Assembly (NCBI RefSeq): GCF_019061305.1
Contig: NZ_JAHQZT010000007.1
Span: forward strand, 118,419-182,418
Origin: Marinobacterium weihaiense
Lineage (GTDB): Bacteria; Pseudomonadota; Gammaproteobacteria; Pseudomonadales; Balneatricaceae
DNA length: 64,000 bases
Direction of reading: 5' to 3'
Shown: in pieces, positions 9,287-19,502 of the stretch
Layout: every line of letters starts with the position of its first letter
Numbering within the stretch: the first letter of the stretch is position 1
The notes under the pieces: model-generated
What the model was told of the DNA's origin: nothing
Databases searched by the model: none
What the model saw: only the letters and a program-made list of their open reading frames with translations
Program-made: the position numbers and the translations under genes

Positions 9287-10195
9287 TCAGGATTTGACCA
9301 GCAGGAATTCCAGCAATGCCTTTTGGGCATGCAGGCGGTTTTCCGCTTCTTCAAACACCACTGAACGTGGATCGTCCAGCATGTCTTCGCTGACTTCCTC
9401 GCCGCGGTGGGCCGGCAGGCAGTGCATGAAGATGGCGTCTTCTTCGGCCAGATCCATCAATGCCGGCGACACCTGGTAGCCGCGGAACTCACGGATGCGC
9501 TCGCGTTGCTCGTCTTCCTGACCCATGGAAGCCCAGACATCGGTCACCACCAGGTGGGCGCCGCTGACGGCTTCTTCCGGGCTGGAGAATACATTGACAC
9601 GGTCGCTGTTGCGGGCGACCAGATCGGCATCGGGCTCAAAGCCTTCCGGGCAGGCGATGTTAAGCTTGAAGTCGAACTGGCGTGCCGCGTTGATGTAGGA
9701 GTGACACATATTATTGCCGTCACCGACCCAGGCCACCGTCTTGCCCTTGATCGGACCGCGCTGTTCCAGGAAGGTCTGCATATCGGCCAGCAGCTGGCAG
9801 GGATGGTAGTCATCGGTGAGGGCATTGATGACGGGCACCCGGGAGTAGCGGGCAAAAGTTTCGACCAGCTCATGGCTGAAGGTGCGGATCATCACCACGT
9901 CGACCATGCTGGAGATGACACGTGCGCTGTCTTCGACCGGCTCGCCGCGGCCCAGCTGGGTATCGCGCGGGGACAGGAACATGGCGTGGCCGCCAAACTG
10001 GGCCATACCGGCTTCGAAGGAAACGCGGGTGCGCGTGGAAGACTTTTCAAAGATCATGGCCATGACCTTGTTCTTCAACGGCTCATAGGTTTCGTCCGCG
10101 TTGCGCATCTGCTTGAGGATGATGGCCCGCTGCACGATCTGCTGCAGTTCTTCGGGCGTCATATCCAGCAGGGTGAGAAAGTGTCGTGTACTCAT
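9287..10195 (-). CDS. argF: Ornithine carbamoyltransferase
   Basis: Catalyses ornithine + carbamoyl phosphate to citrulline in arginine biosynthesis. The carbamoyl-phosphate loop SSTRTR is at about 52-57, and the ornithine-binding [10 protein letters not shown] is near 263. At 302 aa it is the usual length for anabolic ArgF. The start [12 protein letters not shown] is chosen over a 31-codon upstream extension because it matches the family N-terminus. argD lies 61 bp upstream on the same strand, so argD-argF form an arginine operon, with argG nearby on the other strand. Confidence 0.95.
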   Translation of the reverse strand: MSTRHFLTLLDMTPEELQQIVQRAIILKQMRNADETYEPLKNKVMAMIFEKSSTRTRVSFEAGMAQFGGHAMFLSPRDTQLGRGEPVEDSARVISSMVDVVMIRTFSHELVETFARYSRVPVINALTDDYHPCQLLADMQTFLEQRGPIKGKTVAWVGDGNNMCHSYINAARQFDFKLNIACPEGFEPDADLVARNSDRVNVFSSPEEAVSGAHLVVTDVWASMGQEDEQRERIREFRGYQVSPALMDLAEEDAIFMHCLPAHRGEEVSEDMLDDPRSVVFEEAENRLHAQKALLEFLLVKS

Positions 10196-10256
10196 AAGTA
10201 GGTATCGGTCGGCGGCCCATGGCCGCCGGCTCCCGGTGTCAGTTGATGTGAGGGGC

Positions 10257-11456
10257 TCAGTTGATGCTGTCGCGTTCTTCACCGGCATAAACCCGGATCA
10301 GCTGAGCAACGGTACCGACCAGCAGGTCGGCTTCCTGATCGGACATGATCAGGGGCGGCAGCAGGCGTATGACACGCCCGCCACCCGTGACATTGAGCAA
10401 TATGCCCTTGACCTTGGCCAGAACCACCAGCTCGCTGCCGGCTTCATTCAGTTCAATGCCGATCATCAGGCCCTTGTTACGTATCTCTTTTACATAAGGA
10501 GCATCGCCCAGCCGGGCGCGGAAGCCGTCGGCAATGCGGTTGCCCAGTTGTTCAGCACGCCGGCACAGGCCATCCTGTTCAATGGTGTCAATCACCGCCA
10601 GTGCGGCCGCACAGGCCAGTGGGTTGCCGCCATACGTAGTGCCATGGCTGCCCGGGCCCAGTACCTCGGCCGCTTTGCCACGGGCCAGGCAGGCGCCGAT
10701 GGGGAAGCCGTTGCCCAGCCCTTTGGCGGTGGTGACGACGTCCGGCAGGATATTGGTGTGCTGATAGGCAAAGTAGCACCCGGTACGGCCGTTGCCGCTT
10801 TGAACTTCGTCCAGCATCAGCAGCCATTCATGCGCGTCACAGATATCGCGCAACTGCTGCAGGTAGTCGGGGGCCGGAATGTGAATACCGCCTTCGCCCT
10901 GCACCGGTTCAACCAGCACTGCCACCACGTTGGTGTTGTTGCGTGCTACCTGGCGCACGGCCTCGATGTCATCGTAAGGGACGCGGACAAAGCCGCTGAC
11001 CAGTGGTTCGAAGCCCTGCTGGGTGGCGCGATTGCCGGTGGCGCTCAGGGTGGCCAACGTACGGCCATGGAAGGACTGTTCCATGACGATGATGGTCGGG
11101 GTGTCGATGTTGCGGCTGTGGCCGTAACGGCGGGCCAGCTTGATGGCTGCTTCATTGGCTTCGGCGCCGGAGTTGGCGAAGAAGGCGTTGTCCATGCCGG
11201 CGATGCGGGTCAAGCGTTCTGCCAGTTCGATCTGCAATGGAATGGTGTAGATGTTGGAGCAATGCACCAGCTTGGCTGCCTGCTCGCTGATGGCGCGGGT
11301 AACAGCCGGGTGGGCATGGCCCAGTCCCGTCACGGCGATGCCGCACAGTGCATCCAGATATTTGTTACCGTCGGTATCGTAAAGCCAGGCGCCTTCTCCA
11401 CGCTCAAAGGCAACCGAAAGCCGGTTGAATACATTCATCAGTGGCTGCGTAGCCAT
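10257..11456 (-). CDS. argD: Acetylornithine aminotransferase
   Basis: A PLP-dependent class III aminotransferase (399 aa) of arginine biosynthesis, interconverting N-acetylglutamate semialdehyde and N-acetylornithine; family members may also act on succinyl-diaminopimelate. It has the cofactor lysine in [14 protein letters not shown] (about 250), the [14 protein letters not shown] block (about 101-114) and the [13 protein letters not shown] block. Start [10 protein letters not shown] follows GGGAGA. It lies upstream of argF on the same strand. A second member of the same family (astC) lies 22 kb away in the catabolic operon. A palindromic hairpin with a T-run sits in its leader. Confidence 0.93.
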   Translation of the reverse strand: MATQPLMNVFNRLSVAFERGEGAWLYDTDGNKYLDALCGIAVTGLGHAHPAVTRAISEQAAKLVHCSNIYTIPLQIELAERLTRIAGMDNAFFANSGAEANEAAIKLARRYGHSRNIDTPTIIVMEQSFHGRTLATLSATGNRATQQGFEPLVSGFVRVPYDDIEAVRQVARNNTNVVAVLVEPVQGEGGIHIPAPDYLQQLRDICDAHEWLLMLDEVQSGNGRTGCYFAYQHTNILPDVVTTAKGLGNGFPIGACLARGKAAEVLGPGSHGTTYGGNPLACAAALAVIDTIEQDGLCRRAEQLGNRIADGFRARLGDAPYVKEIRNKGLMIGIELNEAGSELVVLAKVKGILLNVTGGGRVIRLLPPLIMSDQEADLLVGTVAQLIRVYAGEERDSIN

Positions 11457-11476
11457 GGGGAGTCTCCCTACAACGC

Positions 11477-11497
11477 AAAAAGGCAGCCATGGCTGCC
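11477..11497 (-). terminator. Hairpin plus T-run in the argD leader
   Basis: Perfect palindrome GGCAGCCATGGCTGCC (11482-11497). On the minus strand it is followed by five T (11477-11481) and then, 20 nt later, the argD start codon. It looks like an intrinsic terminator placed inside the argD leader, which would make it an attenuator or a stop for antisense transcription. No leader peptide was found. The regulatory role is inference. Confidence 0.4.
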
Positions 11498-11720
11498 GAT
11501 AAAACAAACATTCTATGAGTCGCAACCCGGTTTGGCAATTCAATCAGCGGGCCGACGTCAACAAAACGACGGCAAATGCGGTCATGTTGGCGGCTTTGCC
11601 ACGGCGTATCGGTGGTACAAAAGGGCCCAGGTCCGGTCTAACTTGAGTGGAACACTCGGTTATATGTTAAGCTGTGGTGCTTGAACGGATCCACGAGTCA
11701 GACATAGTAAAGGTGCATAG

Positions 11721-12056
11721 ATGAGCGTAGTCGATACGATCAAAGAACAGATCGAAAACAATGCAATCCTGCTGTACATGAAGGGCACGCCCCGGTTTCC
11801 GCAGTGTGGCTTCTCCTCACGTGCCGTTGAAGCGGTGATGTCCTGTGGCGAGCGTTTCGCGTTCGTGAACATTCTGGAAAACCCGGATATTCGCGCCGAA
11901 CTGCCCAAGTATGCCAATTGGCCGACCTTTCCGCAGCTGTGGATCAATGGTGAGCTGGTGGGCGGGTGCGACATCATCTGCGAAATGGCGGCCAGTGGTG
12001 AGCTGAAAGAGATGGTGGCAGCGGCATCCCAGGCGGACGGTGAAGCTGAGGCCTGA
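11721..12056 (+). CDS. grxD: Monothiol glutaredoxin Grx4
   Basis: A 111-aa CGFS-type monothiol glutaredoxin. It carries the active site CGFS in RFPQCGFSSRAV (about 29-40), the glutathione-binding lysine in MKGTP, the WPTFPQLWING block (about 70-80) and GGCDI. These proteins bind a glutathione-ligated [2Fe-2S] cluster and pass it to Fe-S acceptors, often with BolA. It is monocistronic, divergent from argD, and followed by a strong terminator. Confidence 0.95.
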   Translation: MSVVDTIKEQIENNAILLYMKGTPRFPQCGFSSRAVEAVMSCGERFAFVNILENPDIRAELPKYANWPTFPQLWINGELVGGCDIICEMAASGELKEMVAAASQADGEAEA

Positions 12057-12080
12057 TCAGCCTGGCTTGCAAGCGTTTAC

Positions 12081-12113
12081 AAAAAAAACCGCGCCTTCGA
12101 GCGCGGTTTTTTA
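12081..12113. terminator. Bidirectional intrinsic terminator after grxD
   Basis: Stem AACCGCGC/GCGCGGTT with loop CTTCGA, flanked by A-run on the left and T-run on the right. It can therefore stop transcription of grxD from the left and rnt from the right. It lies exactly between the two convergent genes. Confidence 0.9.
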
Positions 12114-12146
12114 TCGTGAACATCCCGTACCTCGCGGTGAACAGGC

Positions 12147-12797
12147 TCAGTCGCGTGTGGCCAGCAGCATGTCCCAGCCGCCCATGTCTTTCCAGTGATT
12201 GACGATGGTGCAGAATAGTTCAGCCGTTTTCAGGGTGTCATACAGAGCCGAATGAGCTTGTTTGCCGTCAAAGTCGATGCCCGCCAAGTCGCAGGCTTTG
12301 GCCAATACCGTGTGGCCATAGGCCAGGCCTGCCAGCGATACGGTGTCAAACGTGGAAAAGGGGTGGAAAGGGTTGCGCTTGACGTTGCAGCGTTCAGACG
12401 CGTTGGTGACGAAGCTGTGATCGAACGAGGCGTTGTGGCCCACCAGGACAGCACGTTTGCAGCCGTGAGACTTGATCGACTTGCGAATCGGCTTGAAGAT
12501 CTTTTCCAGTGCATCCTGCTCGGCAATGGCGTTGCGCGCCGGGTCATAGGGGTCAATGCCGGTAAAGTCCAGCGCTGACTGTTCCAGGTTTGCACCCGCA
12601 AAGGGGATGACGTTGGCGTCATAGCTCTGATCAATCATCAGATAGCCATTTTCATCCATGGTCAGGGTGACGGCTGCAATTTCGAGCAAGGCATCGGTGC
12701 GCGGGTTGAAACCGGCGGTTTCAACATCTACAACGACAGGCAGAAAGCCCCGGAAGCGGTCTGCCATGGGATGAGGGTGGGCGCTGTGATGAGTCAC
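12147..12797 (-). CDS. rnt: Ribonuclease T
   Basis: DEDD-family 3'-5' exoribonuclease that trims tRNA and other stable RNA 3' ends. Exo I is DVETAGF, Exo [11 protein letters not shown], and Exo [17 protein letters not shown] near the C-terminus. A GTG behind AAGGA gives 216 aa, the usual RNase T length; a longer open frame upstream lacks a ribosome site. It is convergent with grxD across a shared terminator and divergent from motY. Confidence 0.93.
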   Translation of the reverse strand: MTHHSAHPHPMADRFRGFLPVVVDVETAGFNPRTDALLEIAAVTLTMDENGYLMIDQSYDANVIPFAGANLEQSALDFTGIDPYDPARNAIAEQDALEKIFKPIRKSIKSHGCKRAVLVGHNASFDHSFVTNASERCNVKRNPFHPFSTFDTVSLAGLAYGHTVLAKACDLAGIDFDGKQAHSALYDTLKTAELFCTIVNHWKDMGGWDMLLATRD

Positions 12798-12930
12798 GAA
12801 AATCCTTACTTGCAAGTTATAATTGGCCGCGGGCATTCTAACAGCCTGGCCCACGGCGTCAAAACGGCCTCAAGTCCGACGCTCGGCGGCCGTTACATTG
12901 CGTGAAATCGGATCTGTGGAGACGACAAAT

Positions 12931-13788
12931 TTGAACCCCCGCTGGTTGGCCTTACTGATGTTGCTGTTGTTGCCGGGCTGGGTGCAGGCGGTGGTGTTTC
13001 GTGCGTCCATTGATGACTCGGTCTGGGAGATGGAAACCTCGCGTTTCTTTTGTCGTCTCAGTCAGCCCGTGCCGGCCTTCGGCCGTGCCCTGTTCGAGCA
13101 TGAGGCCGGCGAGTCGTTGCGATTTCGTCTCACGCCTACCCAGACGGACCAGCTCAGCGGCGAAGCGCTGCTGGTGGCCAGGGCCTCGGCCTGGCAGCCG
13201 GGTATTGCGCCGGTGATGATCAGCCGGGTGCAGGTAAGCCCTGATAATGGTGGCCTGGAGCTGGACAGTGACGCGGCCAACCGGATGCTGGTGGCTCTGC
13301 ACAAGGGTATGACGCCCACCTTTTCCAGCGAGCAATGGTTTCAAAGCGGCGAGCCGGTGGAAATTGGTATCTCTGCAGCCAACTTTCAATCGGCCTACAA
13401 CGATTACCTTGATTGCCTGACCACGCTGCTGCCGGTGAACTATCGTCAGGTGGCCCGTACCGCCGTGCTCTTTCCGTCAGCCACTTGGCGGCTATCGGAT
13501 GCCACTCGCGAGCGTCTCGACCTGATTGCGCTGTACGTCAAGACCGACGACAGCGTGAAGTCGATCTATGTCGATGGTCACTCTGACAACTACGGCCGTC
13601 GCCTGCTCAACCGAGACCTGTCCAAGAAACGGGCGGAAGAGGTCACGCGTTATCTGGTCAGTCAGGGTATCCCCGAGGACATGATCGTGACACGCTTCCA
13701 CGGCGAGCGTTATCCGGTCGTACCCAATACAACGGCCGAAAACCGAGCGCGCAACCGCCGCGTGGCGGTGCGCCTTGAACGGGACTGA
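12931..13788 (+). CDS. motY: Sodium-type flagellar protein MotY
   Basis: A 285-aa secreted protein: signal peptide (LALLMLLLLPGWVQA), an N-terminal MotY-specific domain (about 20-150, starting VVFRASIDDSVWEMETSRFF), then an OmpA-like peptidoglycan-binding domain with VDGHSDNYG and NRDLSKKRAEEV. In Vibrio and relatives MotY forms the T ring with MotX and holds PomA/B stators. I chose the TTG behind GGAG; a GTG five codons earlier lacks a good site. No other flagellar gene is adjacent, as is usual for motY. Confidence 0.85.
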   Translation: MNPRWLALLMLLLLPGWVQAVVFRASIDDSVWEMETSRFFCRLSQPVPAFGRALFEHEAGESLRFRLTPTQTDQLSGEALLVARASAWQPGIAPVMISRVQVSPDNGGLELDSDAANRMLVALHKGMTPTFSSEQWFQSGEPVEIGISAANFQSAYNDYLDCLTTLLPVNYRQVARTAVLFPSATWRLSDATRERLDLIALYVKTDDSVKSIYVDGHSDNYGRRLLNRDLSKKRAEEVTRYLVSQGIPEDMIVTRFHGERYPVVPNTTAENRARNRRVAVRLERD

Positions 13789-13860
13789 CCTATGCAGCAG
13801 TTCAGCGTTCAGGTGCTTTCTGATATATTATAAACACTTGTGTCGAGTGAATTTTAGCGG

Positions 13861-13885
13861 CCGGGTGTCCATGGTGGACACCCGG
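13861..13885 (+). promoter_or_regulatory. Perfect hairpin in the argG leader
   Basis: Arms CCGGGTGTCCA / TGGACACCCGG (11 bp, loop TGG) end 22 nt before the argG ATG and just before its ribosome site (TGGAG). No T-run follows, so it is not a normal terminator. An AT-rich -10-like TATATTATAA lies upstream at 13824-13833. It may stabilise the mRNA or serve as a control element; function unknown. Confidence 0.4.
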
Positions 13886-13907
13886 CAATTGTTTCTGGAG
13901 CAGCAAC

Positions 13908-15134
<1,227 letters not shown>

Positions 15135-15162
15135 TCCGCGCCTCTTTCACAGACCCGCTCAG

Positions 15163-15194
15163 GGCCATGCCGGCAGTGCCGGCATGGCCTTTTT
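15163..15194 (+). terminator. Intrinsic terminator after argG
   Basis: Long perfect stem GGCCATGCCGG/CCGGCATGGCC with a short loop (CAGTG), followed by five T. It starts 28 bp after the argG stop. Confidence 0.9.
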
Positions 15195-15282
15195 CGTGCG
15201 TGTTCGACAGCAGGTGCGTCAATCTTTGCCGGATCTTCAGTCGGCGTGCTACTTTTCCATAAGTTCCTGATAGTGTAGGTTT

Positions 15283-16884
15283 ATGGATACTCTTCTTTCT
15301 GCTAAAAAAGCGCTGATACTCGACAAGCGGCTGGATGACATGCGGACCCTCAAGGGGCTGCTGCAGCGTCTGGGCGTGGCTCAGGTCGAGGTGGCGTCAT
15401 CGGTCAACATGGCCCTGTCGATCCTGCGGGAAGAAACGATAGACCTGTGCTTCATGGTGTATGACCTGGGTAAGGGAGAAAAAAACGGCCTGCAGCTGAT
15501 GCATGAAGCACAGGCCGAGGGATTGTACCGCTTCGGTACCGGTTTTGTACTGGTGGCGGACCAGGAAGCGGCCTCGCTGCTGTTCGGTTCTCTCGAGTCT
15601 TCCCCGGATCTGTGCATCGAGAAGCCTTATCAGGAAGGGCGTCTGCGCATGTCGTTGCAGCGCTTGATACGCCTCAAACAGGCGATCAAGCCGCTGGATT
15701 CCTTGATGGACCAAGGCCGCTGGGTCGAGGCCTATGACCTGTGCGAGCAGAAGCTGCGGCAGTACCCGGCACTGAAGGTGTTCATGCAGCGGTTGCAGGG
15801 CATTATTCTGCTGCGCCTGGGGCGCTATGATGCGGCGCAGGCGCTGTTTGGCGATTTGTTGGAGGAGCGTGACCAGCACTGGATGCGGGTCGGGGTGGGG
15901 GTGGCCGCCTATCGGCGTATCGAGCTGCATCAAGCTGAAGAGGCACTGGGCAGCGTGATTCGTCAACAGCAGGTTTGTATTGATGCTTTCAGCTGGCTGG
16001 CGCGGTTACACCGTCTCAAGGGAGAGCTGAATCAGTCGATGACGTTGCTGCGCAAGTCCGTGCTGTTGCAGCCGACGGTGGCGCAGCTGCAGGCCGAGCA
16101 GGGCGATGTGGCCGCACGGCTGCAGGACTGGCGCATGGCTGTGGATGCGTTTCGGGCTGCGGTTCGTTTCGGGCGCTATTCGGCGTTTCAGCAGCCCGAT
16201 TACTACTTTGCACTGGCTCAGGCGCTACGGGCGCGAATGGAAGACCTGCAAGGTGATGCCGTGCTCGAGGCCGAGCAGGAAGCGGTGCAAGTGCTGGAGC
16301 AGGTCGTGGAAGATTTCAATCACGACCCGGTGGCGCAATTCAAGTCGCGTCTGCTGCTGTCCGATGTTTTGCGCCACTCGCGGGACAAGGGGCGGGCAGA
16401 GCAGGCGGCGCGGGCTGCGCTGGAGATGTTTGACCAGCTGCCGCTGGAATACCAGGCGCAGTGGCTGGATCAATTGCTTGATGGTCTGGAGCATAGCGAG
16501 TCGGCCGCGCAGGCGCACGCCATCCGGCATGATCTAACCCCCAAAACGGTCAGCATCGACTGGGCCCGCATCAACCTGAAAGGGATGATGGCGTTTCGCA
16601 AGGGGGACGTAGCGGGGGGGCGTGAGGCATTCCTGCAGGCCTATCAGGTTCAACCGGAAAACCCCAGTGTCGCGCTCAACCTGGTGCAGGCTGAGTTGGA
16701 ACTGCTGCGCCGGGAACAAAGCGATGATCCAGTAGTATCGATTCGCCGTTGTGATGACGTGCTCTTCAATCTGCAGTATGCCGCGCTGACGCACCGGCAG
16801 CAACAGCGGTACAGCAGTCTGGCCGAGCGTTTGGCAGATCGACTCAAAACCCGCCTGGGAACGTCTCGGGCCGAATCAGAATAA
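15283..16884 (+). CDS. Response-regulator receiver fused to TPR repeats
   Basis: A 533-aa protein. Residues ~1-125 look like a CheY-type receiver: ALILDKRLDD for the acidic pocket, a candidate phospho-Asp in CFMVYDLGKGEKNG (~60), and the conserved Lys in CIEKPY (~110). The rest is helical with degenerate TPR units (for example LRLGRYDAAQALFGDLL ~172-188 and FRKGDVAGGREAFLQAYQVQPENP ~437). No DNA-binding or enzyme domain is seen, so it probably signals through protein contacts. Its 3' end overlaps the convergent small gene by 9 bp. The ribosome site is weak. Confidence 0.7.
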   Translation: MDTLLSAKKALILDKRLDDMRTLKGLLQRLGVAQVEVASSVNMALSILREETIDLCFMVYDLGKGEKNGLQLMHEAQAEGLYRFGTGFVLVADQEAASLLFGSLESSPDLCIEKPYQEGRLRMSLQRLIRLKQAIKPLDSLMDQGRWVEAYDLCEQKLRQYPALKVFMQRLQGIILLRLGRYDAAQALFGDLLEERDQHWMRVGVGVAAYRRIELHQAEEALGSVIRQQQVCIDAFSWLARLHRLKGELNQSMTLLRKSVLLQPTVAQLQAEQGDVAARLQDWRMAVDAFRAAVRFGRYSAFQQPDYYFALAQALRARMEDLQGDAVLEAEQEAVQVLEQVVEDFNHDPVAQFKSRLLLSDVLRHSRDKGRAEQAARAALEMFDQLPLEYQAQWLDQLLDGLEHSESAAQAHAIRHDLTPKTVSIDWARINLKGMMAFRKGDVAGGREAFLQAYQVQPENPSVALNLVQAELELLRREQSDDPVVSIRRCDDVLFNLQYAALTHRQQQRYSSLAERLADRLKTRLGTSRAESE

Positions 16885-17247
16885 CTGCTCGTCTTCACGC
16901 AGGAACAGTGCTTCATGCTGGCTGGGGGCGGCGCTGTCGGTCGCGGCGTCCGGGTTTGCCAGCGAGCGTGCTACCTTGCGGCTCAGCAGTTTGCGCTGGG
17001 CGGCGTCCGGCAGATCGGTGAAACGAATGACCTGACGCTCAATCAGAGTGTCGATCAAATCCTCCAGTATGCGAATGGTCGACAGATCCGATCCGTCCAG
17101 AAATTCACTGGCGGTGAAGTTGGCTTCATCCAGTGACAGGAACGCCATTACGTCCGGGTCGTTGGCCTGTACGGCCTTGGCATCGGGCAGTGGTCTGTCG
17201 GTCAGTGCCGAAATGCGGCCCGCTTCATCTCGCAACGCATACAGCAT
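16876..17247 (-). CDS. Conserved small protein, often mislabelled tryptophan synthase beta-like
   Basis: A 123-aa protein, MLYALRDEAGRI at the N-terminus and a helical core SDLSTIRILEDLIDTLIERQ followed by VIRFTDLPDAAQRKLLSRK. Proteins of this pattern occur in pseudomonads and relatives and are frequently annotated as tryptophan synthase subunit beta-like. It is far too short for TrpB and has no PLP site, so that name should not be used. Function unknown. The start is behind AGGA. It overlaps the receiver/TPR gene tail-to-tail and is divergent from the type I secretion operon. Confidence 0.7.
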   Translation of the reverse strand: MLYALRDEAGRISALTDRPLPDAKAVQANDPDVMAFLSLDEANFTASEFLDGSDLSTIRILEDLIDTLIERQVIRFTDLPDAAQRKLLSRKVARSLANPDAATDSAAPSQHEALFLREDEQLF

Positions 17248-17381
17248 TTCATGGATCCTGAACTAAGCTGGTAGTGGCTCCAGTGTAGCCACCATTATCT
17301 CGGCTGTAACGTGCATTTCCGACTTTTCTATTTTTGAAACACTTGTTAGATTGATTACTCATTGATCAGGAATCTGACTGC

Positions 17382-19502
17382 ATGGATGTCGAAAGGGACC
17401 CGCTGCTCCAGTGTCTGGTGCTGCTGACAGAACAGAACAATCGCCCCTGCACCCCTCAGGTACTGACCGAAGGGCTTCCGCTGGAGTCTGGCCGTCTCAC
17501 CCCCAAACTGTTTCTGCGAGCCGCCGCCCGTGGCGGTTTTTCCGCCCGGCTGGCCCAGCGCCGGCTGGGTGAGTTGCCCAACCTGTTGCTGCCGGCGGTG
17601 CTCCTGCTCGAAGGCGAAGGGGCCTGTCTCCTGCAGTCGGTGGATGAGGACGCCGGCGAGGCTGAAGTGGTACAGCCGGAAAGCGGCGGCGCCGCCCGCA
17701 TGACGCTACAGTCACTTGAGAACGTTTATACCGGGTACGTGATCTTCGTGCGCCCCGAGTATCGCCTGGGCGAGCAGTCCAGTCGGGTGCTGGGCGATCG
17801 TGACGGCCACTGGTTCTGGGGCACGTTGTGGCGTTCGGCCCGCATTTACCGTGACGTGCTGCTGGCGTCGGTGCTGATCAACCTGTTTGTGCTGGCCAAC
17901 CCGCTGTTCGTGATGAACGTGTATGACCGGGTGGTGCCCAACCATGCGGTTGAAACCCTGTGGGTTCTGGCAATTGGTGTGGGCGTGGTGTACCTGTTCG
18001 ATTTCGGGCTCAAGATGCTGAGGTCCTATTTCATCGAGGTAGCCGGCAAGAAGTCCGATGTGCTGCTGTCGGCCCGGTTGTTCGAAAAGGTCATGGGGTT
18101 GCGCTATGACGCCATGCCGAGCTCGGTCGGGGCCTTTGCCAGCAACCTGCGCGAATTCGACAGCATTCGTAATTTTCTCAGCTCTACCACCAACACCGTT
18201 CTCATCGATATTCCCTTCATGCTGCTGTTCCTGGTGGTGATCAGCCTGATCGGCGGGCCGCTGGTGATCATCCCGGCGATGGCGGTGCCGTTGATTCTGC
18301 TGTATGCCCTGGCTGTACGGCCCGCTCTGCGGCGTTCCATCGAGCGCACCTTCAGCTCCACGGCACAGAAAAACGGAACTCTGGTGGAGTCGTTGACCGC
18401 CATGGAAACCCTCAAGACCCAGCGGGCGGCGAGCCCCATGCAGGTACGCTGGGAAGAAGCCGTGGGGTATATCGCCCGCTGGGGGCTTAGGTCGCGCATG
18501 CTGTCCGCCTCGGTGGTCAGTTTTGCCGGTCTGGTACAGCAGCTGGCGTCGGTGCTGCTGGTGATCGGCGGGGTATACATGATCATGGAGCAGGATCTGT
18601 CCATGGGGGGGCTCATCGCTTGTGTCATCCTCAGTGGGCGCGCCATTGCACCGCTGGCACAGGTGGCCAGCCTGATCGCCAATTACGAACAGTCGCTTAA
18701 GGCGCTGAAAACGCTGGATGAAATCATGGCACTGCCAGATGAGCACGAGGCTGATCGGCATTATGTACACCGCCCTGATTTCAAGGGTGGCGTTGCTTTC
18801 AAGGAGGTGGATTTTACCTACCCGGGCACGGAATACGGGGCGCTCAAATCGGTCAGTTTTTCCGTCCAGCCCGGTGAAAAGGTGGCACTCATCGGCCGCA
18901 TCGGGTCCGGTAAAAGCAGCATTCAGAAGCTGGTCATGGGGCTGTATCAGCCGACAGCGGGCGCCATTGCCATTGATGGCATCGACCTGAAACAGATTGA
19001 TCCTTCCGACCTGCGTCGCAGTATCGGCTATGTGCCCCAGGACGTGATGCTGTTTGCCGGCACGGTCCGTGACAATATTACCATCGGCCTGCCGCAGGCA
19101 ACGGACAAGCAGATTCTCCGCGCGGCTCGGATGAGCGGCGTGGAAGCTTTCGTCAATCAGCACCCGCTCGGGTTTGATATGCCGGTGGGTGAGCGCGGCA
19201 GTGCCCTGTCCGGGGGGCAGCGCCAGGCTGTGGCATTGGCGCGCGCGCTGCTGCACGAGCCGGCCATCCTGATTCTGGATGAGCCCAGCAACGCCATGGA
19301 TAACGCCTCGGAAGAGTACCTGCGCCGTCAACTCAAGACCTTCGCCCGCGAACGTACGCTGCTGATGGTGACCCACAAGATGTCGCTGCTGGACTTGGTG
19401 GATCGGCTGATCGTCATCGATGACGGCTGCGTGCTGGCCGACGGCCCCAAGGATAGCGTACTGGAAGCCCTGAAGCAGGGACGCCTGCAGGTGAGGCGCT
19501 GA
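17382..19502 (+). CDS. Type I secretion permease/ATPase, LapB-like
   Basis: A 706-aa ABC exporter with an N-terminal C39-like domain (~1-130) that lacks the catalytic Cys motif, as in RTX-adhesin exporters. A six-TM domain (~155-440) includes NPLFVMNVYDRVVPNHAVETL, typical of LapB/LssB. The ATPase has Walker A GRIGSGKS (~505), signature ALSGGQRQAVALARAL (~608) and Walker B ILILDEPS (~628). It should power export of a large adhesin or RTX protein through the HlyD-type and TolC-type partners encoded next. No substrate gene is in the window. The HlyD gene starts within the final codon (stop/start overlap). Confidence 0.9.
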   Translation: MDVERDPLLQCLVLLTEQNNRPCTPQVLTEGLPLESGRLTPKLFLRAAARGGFSARLAQRRLGELPNLLLPAVLLLEGEGACLLQSVDEDAGEAEVVQPESGGAARMTLQSLENVYTGYVIFVRPEYRLGEQSSRVLGDRDGHWFWGTLWRSARIYRDVLLASVLINLFVLANPLFVMNVYDRVVPNHAVETLWVLAIGVGVVYLFDFGLKMLRSYFIEVAGKKSDVLLSARLFEKVMGLRYDAMPSSVGAFASNLREFDSIRNFLSSTTNTVLIDIPFMLLFLVVISLIGGPLVIIPAMAVPLILLYALAVRPALRRSIERTFSSTAQKNGTLVESLTAMETLKTQRAASPMQVRWEEAVGYIARWGLRSRMLSASVVSFAGLVQQLASVLLVIGGVYMIMEQDLSMGGLIACVILSGRAIAPLAQVASLIANYEQSLKALKTLDEIMALPDEHEADRHYVHRPDFKGGVAFKEVDFTYPGTEYGALKSVSFSVQPGEKVALIGRIGSGKSSIQKLVMGLYQPTAGAIAIDGIDLKQIDPSDLRRSIGYVPQDVMLFAGTVRDNITIGLPQATDKQILRAARMSGVEAFVNQHPLGFDMPVGERGSALSGGQRQAVALARALLHEPAILILDEPSNAMDNASEEYLRRQLKTFARERTLLMVTHKMSLLDLVDRLIVIDDGCVLADGPKDSVLEALKQGRLQVRR

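Noticed and set aside
10257..11456. argD and astC as a recent duplication
   Set aside because: They share motifs but differ throughout and sit in different pathways; they are ordinary paralogues.
10101..11684. Very long open frame antisense to argD and argF
   Set aside because: It mirrors two well-conserved genes; GC-rich codon bias keeps the opposite frame open. No ribosome site or family pattern.
16876..17247. Tryptophan synthase beta subunit
   Set aside because: Only 123 aa, no PLP lysine or TrpB motifs; the name comes from an old labelling habit.
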